Origin: DASWHR01 sp036398095
Lineage (GTDB): Bacteria; Actinomycetota; AC-67
Reading direction: 5' to 3'
Assembly: GCA_036398095.1 (NCBI GenBank)
Contig: DASWHR010000138.1
Coordinates: 1-56,711, forward strand
DNA: 56,711 bases
Positions 54,990 through 56,711 of the stretch are shown here, piece after piece. Every line of letters begins with the position of its first letter. Position 1 is the first letter of the stretch. The position numbers and the translations under genes are program-made. The notes beneath the pieces are model-generated. The model was given only the letters and a program-made list of their open reading frames with translations, searched no databases and was not told the DNA's origin.

Positions 54990-55439
54990 TTAGAAGACTT
55001 GATCGACTGATTCGGGGTGGGGGCGACCGGCCCATTCGGGGCCGAGCAATGCTTTCATGATGGCGTCTTCGCTTGGGACGCCGCTCGCGCGCCACACGAT
55101 CTTGAGGTCGTCGTCGGTGACGAACATGGTCGGGATGCGCTTGACGTTGTAGCGGTCGGCCAAGTCCAGTCGCTCGCCGGCATCGACCTTGATGATCTTC
55201 AGATCGCACACGGTTTCGGCGATCTTCTCCAAGCGCTCTTCGACAACTTTGCAGGGCGCGCAATGGTCGGCGTAGAACTCGACGATCGCGGCGCAAGGCT
55301 TGTCCAACTGCGAGATGCCAAGCGATGCGCGGTCGAAGCGCCCGTCGGCTTCGGTGAAACGGCCTTCGCGGCGTCGCCACCACCACGTGAACGCGGCCAC
55401 GGCGGCGATCAGCGCGAGCGCAATCAGAATACGAATCAT
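54990..55439 (-). CDS. Membrane-anchored thioredoxin-like protein
   Basis: A 149-residue protein. An N-terminal helix (RILIALALIAAVAAFTWWW) anchors it, then a thioredoxin domain with CAPC at residues 60-63 in VEFYADHCAPCKVVEE, KIIKVDAGER and the cis-Pro segment VKRIPTMFV. It starts two bases after the DUF4395 gene stop, so they are an operon; this pairing is common in actinobacteria and suggests electron transfer between the DUF4395 membrane protein and the thioredoxin. Confidence 0.88.
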   Translation of the reverse strand: MIRILIALALIAAVAAFTWWWRRREGRFTEADGRFDRASLGISQLDKPCAAIVEFYADHCAPCKVVEERLEKIAETVCDLKIIKVDAGERLDLADRYNVKRIPTMFVTDDDLKIVWRASGVPSEDAIMKALLGPEWAGRPHPESVDQVF

Positions 55440-55440
55440 C

Positions 55441-55881
55441 TCAGCCGGCCTTGGCGGTCATGCGCTTGCCGATCAGGTACATCTCGCACCCGACGCAGAT
55501 GCCGGTGATCCCCAGCAGCGCCTGCAACGCGACGACCATCAGGATCGGGATCCACGCCGCCGAACCCCACGCGAACGAGGAGAAGCCGAGCGTTCCGATC
55601 GCCATGAAGATCATGCCCATGGTCTGCGCGAATCGCGGCGGCGCTTCCTCTTCCGGCACCACGGCCACGTTCAGCTTGAAGATCTTCTTCAGGGCTCGAT
55701 AGGTCACGCCCATCGGCGAGGAGCGCAAGCCGAAGATCACGCCGATCGCGAAGACGGCGGTCATGACCGGCGCGACCGGACGCCAGTCGGCGATGTAGGC
55801 GATCAGCAGACCGACGGCAGACAGCGCTGCGCCGAACCGGTGGCCGTTGCGGTCGATCATTCGTTGCGACACGATCGTCAC
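55441..55881 (-). CDS. DUF4395 family membrane protein
   Basis: A 146-residue protein of the DUF4395 family with four membrane helices: FGAALSAVGLLIAYIADW, VMTAVFAIGVIFGL, MGMIFMAIGTLGFSSFAWG and ILMVVALQALLGITGICVGC. The Cys pair in GICVGCEMY at the end of the last helix is the family signature and is likely redox-active. The start is GTG 55881 with GGAAGAGG upstream. Operon with the thioredoxin gene below and close behind the SufR-like regulator gene (nine bases). Confidence 0.88.
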   Translation of the reverse strand: MTIVSQRMIDRNGHRFGAALSAVGLLIAYIADWRPVAPVMTAVFAIGVIFGLRSSPMGVTYRALKKIFKLNVAVVPEEEAPPRFAQTMGMIFMAIGTLGFSSFAWGSAAWIPILMVVALQALLGITGICVGCEMYLIGKRMTAKAG

Positions 55882-55889
55882 ACCTCTTC

Positions 55890-56576
55890 CTAGCTCACAA
55901 GCGGGCCGCGGACGCGCACGACTTCACGGCATGACGGGTCGCCCCACGCAACGCTGGTGACCATCTCGACGATCGCGTCGGCGCCGAGTGCGCGCATCAC
56001 GCCGGTCTTCAAGGACTTGTCGAGCGAGCAGGCAAGTTCGGGATGCGCGGCGGCGATGCCCTTGAACGGACAGTCCACGTCTTCGAACTCGACCCAGTCG
56101 TCGCCGCGGTCGGCGATGCGCACGCCGCCGGACACCTCGCCAAGCGCGCGCAGCAACGCGGCAATCTGATCGTCGAAGGTCAACGGCGTGTCGCCTTCGC
56201 GGGCGCGACGCCCCAGGCGCTCGCCGGTCTGCTCGGCGATGCGGCGCGCAGGCTCAGGCTGATGGCCGGTCTCTTCGATCAACGCGGCGAGCATCTCGGC
56301 GACGAGCGTCGTGCCTTCTTCGACGTGTGCGGGAACCGCCTCATAGGCCTTCGCGGGACGGCCACCCGCCGGGTTGCGCCGCCACGAGTGCTGCGCCAAT
56401 CCGGCTTCGACGAGCATGTCGAGATGCCCACGGGCCACGTTCGGATGCACGCCGGCGCGTTCGGCGACCTCCTTGGCGGTCAGCGGGCCGATCTCGCGAA
56501 GCCGGTCGAGGATCGCGGCGCGGGTCGGCGCCGATAACGCTCGCGCGACTCGCGAATCGGATTGTCCCAAAGCCAT
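55890..56576 (-). CDS. SufR-like iron-sulfur transcriptional regulator
   Basis: A 228-residue regulator. An ArsR/DeoR-like winged helix occupies residues 8-80 (VARALSAPTRAAILDRLREI, then VAERAGVHPNVARGHLDMLV). The C-terminal sensor domain has Cys169 (VDCPFKG), Cys183 (ELACSLDK) and Cys216 (DPSCREVV), the spacing seen in SufR proteins that ligate a 4Fe-4S cluster. No suf genes are in the window; the genes immediately downstream are DUF4395 and a thioredoxin, so it may govern a thiol-redox operon instead. A -35/-10 promoter overlapped by a 30-bp palindrome lies just upstream, consistent with autorepression. Confidence 0.82.
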   Translation of the reverse strand: MALGQSDSRVARALSAPTRAAILDRLREIGPLTAKEVAERAGVHPNVARGHLDMLVEAGLAQHSWRRNPAGGRPAKAYEAVPAHVEEGTTLVAEMLAALIEETGHQPEPARRIAEQTGERLGRRAREGDTPLTFDDQIAALLRALGEVSGGVRIADRGDDWVEFEDVDCPFKGIAAAHPELACSLDKSLKTGVMRALGADAIVEMVTSVAWGDPSCREVVRVRGPLVS

Positions 56577-56600
56577 CGGGTCTGCTCCTCACCACTCCCA

Positions 56601-56647
56601 GGGTTTCTACGGTTCCTACCATAGAAACCCCCGGGCACTCCGGTCAA
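56601..56647 (-). promoter_or_regulatory. Promoter and palindromic operator of the SufR-like gene
   Basis: Minus-strand TTGACC (56642-56647), an 18-base spacer and TATGGT (56618-56623) form a housekeeping-type promoter. A 30-bp dyad at 56601-56630 has arms GGGTTTCTA and TAGAAACCC plus inner GGT/ACC around TCCT, covering the -10 box and start point. AGGAG lies before ATG 56576. Confidence 0.78.
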
Positions 56648-56711
56648 TTCCCGGTTCCGAAACATTCGCATCGGATATTTCAGGACGAGCCCGACAAGTC
56701 GAGCGTGGCGT

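Overview
This GC-rich window looks like a chromosomal segment of an actinobacterium, probably a deep-branching or uncultured lineage. Lineage markers are a GAF-ANTAR protein, a BTAD-type regulator, an MshA-like mycothiol glycosyltransferase, the 32-residue ribosomal protein bS22, a BldC/excisionase-type helix-turn-helix protein, a DUF6458 protein, a BldN-type ECF sigma factor with a DUF5667 partner, and an RsiG-like protein carrying the cyclic-di-GMP binding motif. There are no rRNA or tRNA genes, no CRISPR array and no intact insertion sequence. Several genes appear to be leaderless, with a TACAAT-like box six to eight bases before the start codon.

Layout. 1-3.6 kb: class A penicillin-binding protein divergent from a TIM-barrel isomerase, then a single-domain response regulator. 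4-8.6 kb: ECF sigma factor and its likely membrane anti-sigma factor, a sortase-type surface protein and a small secreted protein. 8.6-17.5 kb (minus strand): acyltransferase, epimerase, SAM hydrolase, bS22, a large secreted subtilase, a Clp1/GRC3-like kinase, a BldC-like HTH protein and a phosphatase-like protein. 17.5-21.7 kb: transporter, STAS protein with a translationally coupled small membrane peptide, DUF6458, BTAD regulator, GAF-ANTAR protein. 21.7-30.7 kb: lipoprotein, secreted hydrolase, and a minus-strand run ProDH-ProC-GNAT-ALDH-AcuC, followed by a second sortase-type surface protein. 31.4-40 kb: YbjN, GNAT, MshA, a BioF2-like acyltransferase, a lysine-rich HBHA-like protein, a histone-tailed XRE regulator, L-asparaginase, and the RsiG-response regulator-HD-GYP cluster facing a DUF4388 protein. 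40-50 kb: acyl-CoA synthetase, three acyl-CoA dehydrogenases, YgfZ, an alpha/beta hydrolase and an M15 peptidase. 50-54.3 kb: an accessory stretch of short, mostly unrecognised genes, gene fragments and an integron attC-like element next to a VOC gene. 54.3-56.7 kb: secreted protein, membrane thioredoxin, DUF4395 and a SufR-like regulator with a clear operator.

Many neighbour pairs recall the M. tuberculosis Rv0474-Rv0502 region (XRE/HBHA, MshA/YbjN, TIM barrel, ProC, small HTH, bS22, epimerase, acyltransferase) in rearranged order. The most notable theme is that counterparts of several Streptomyces developmental regulators (BldN-RsbN, BldC-type HTH, RsiG) lie together with a c-di-GMP-type HD-GYP phosphodiesterase and two sortase-anchored surface proteins, one of which has a BldN-like promoter candidate upstream.
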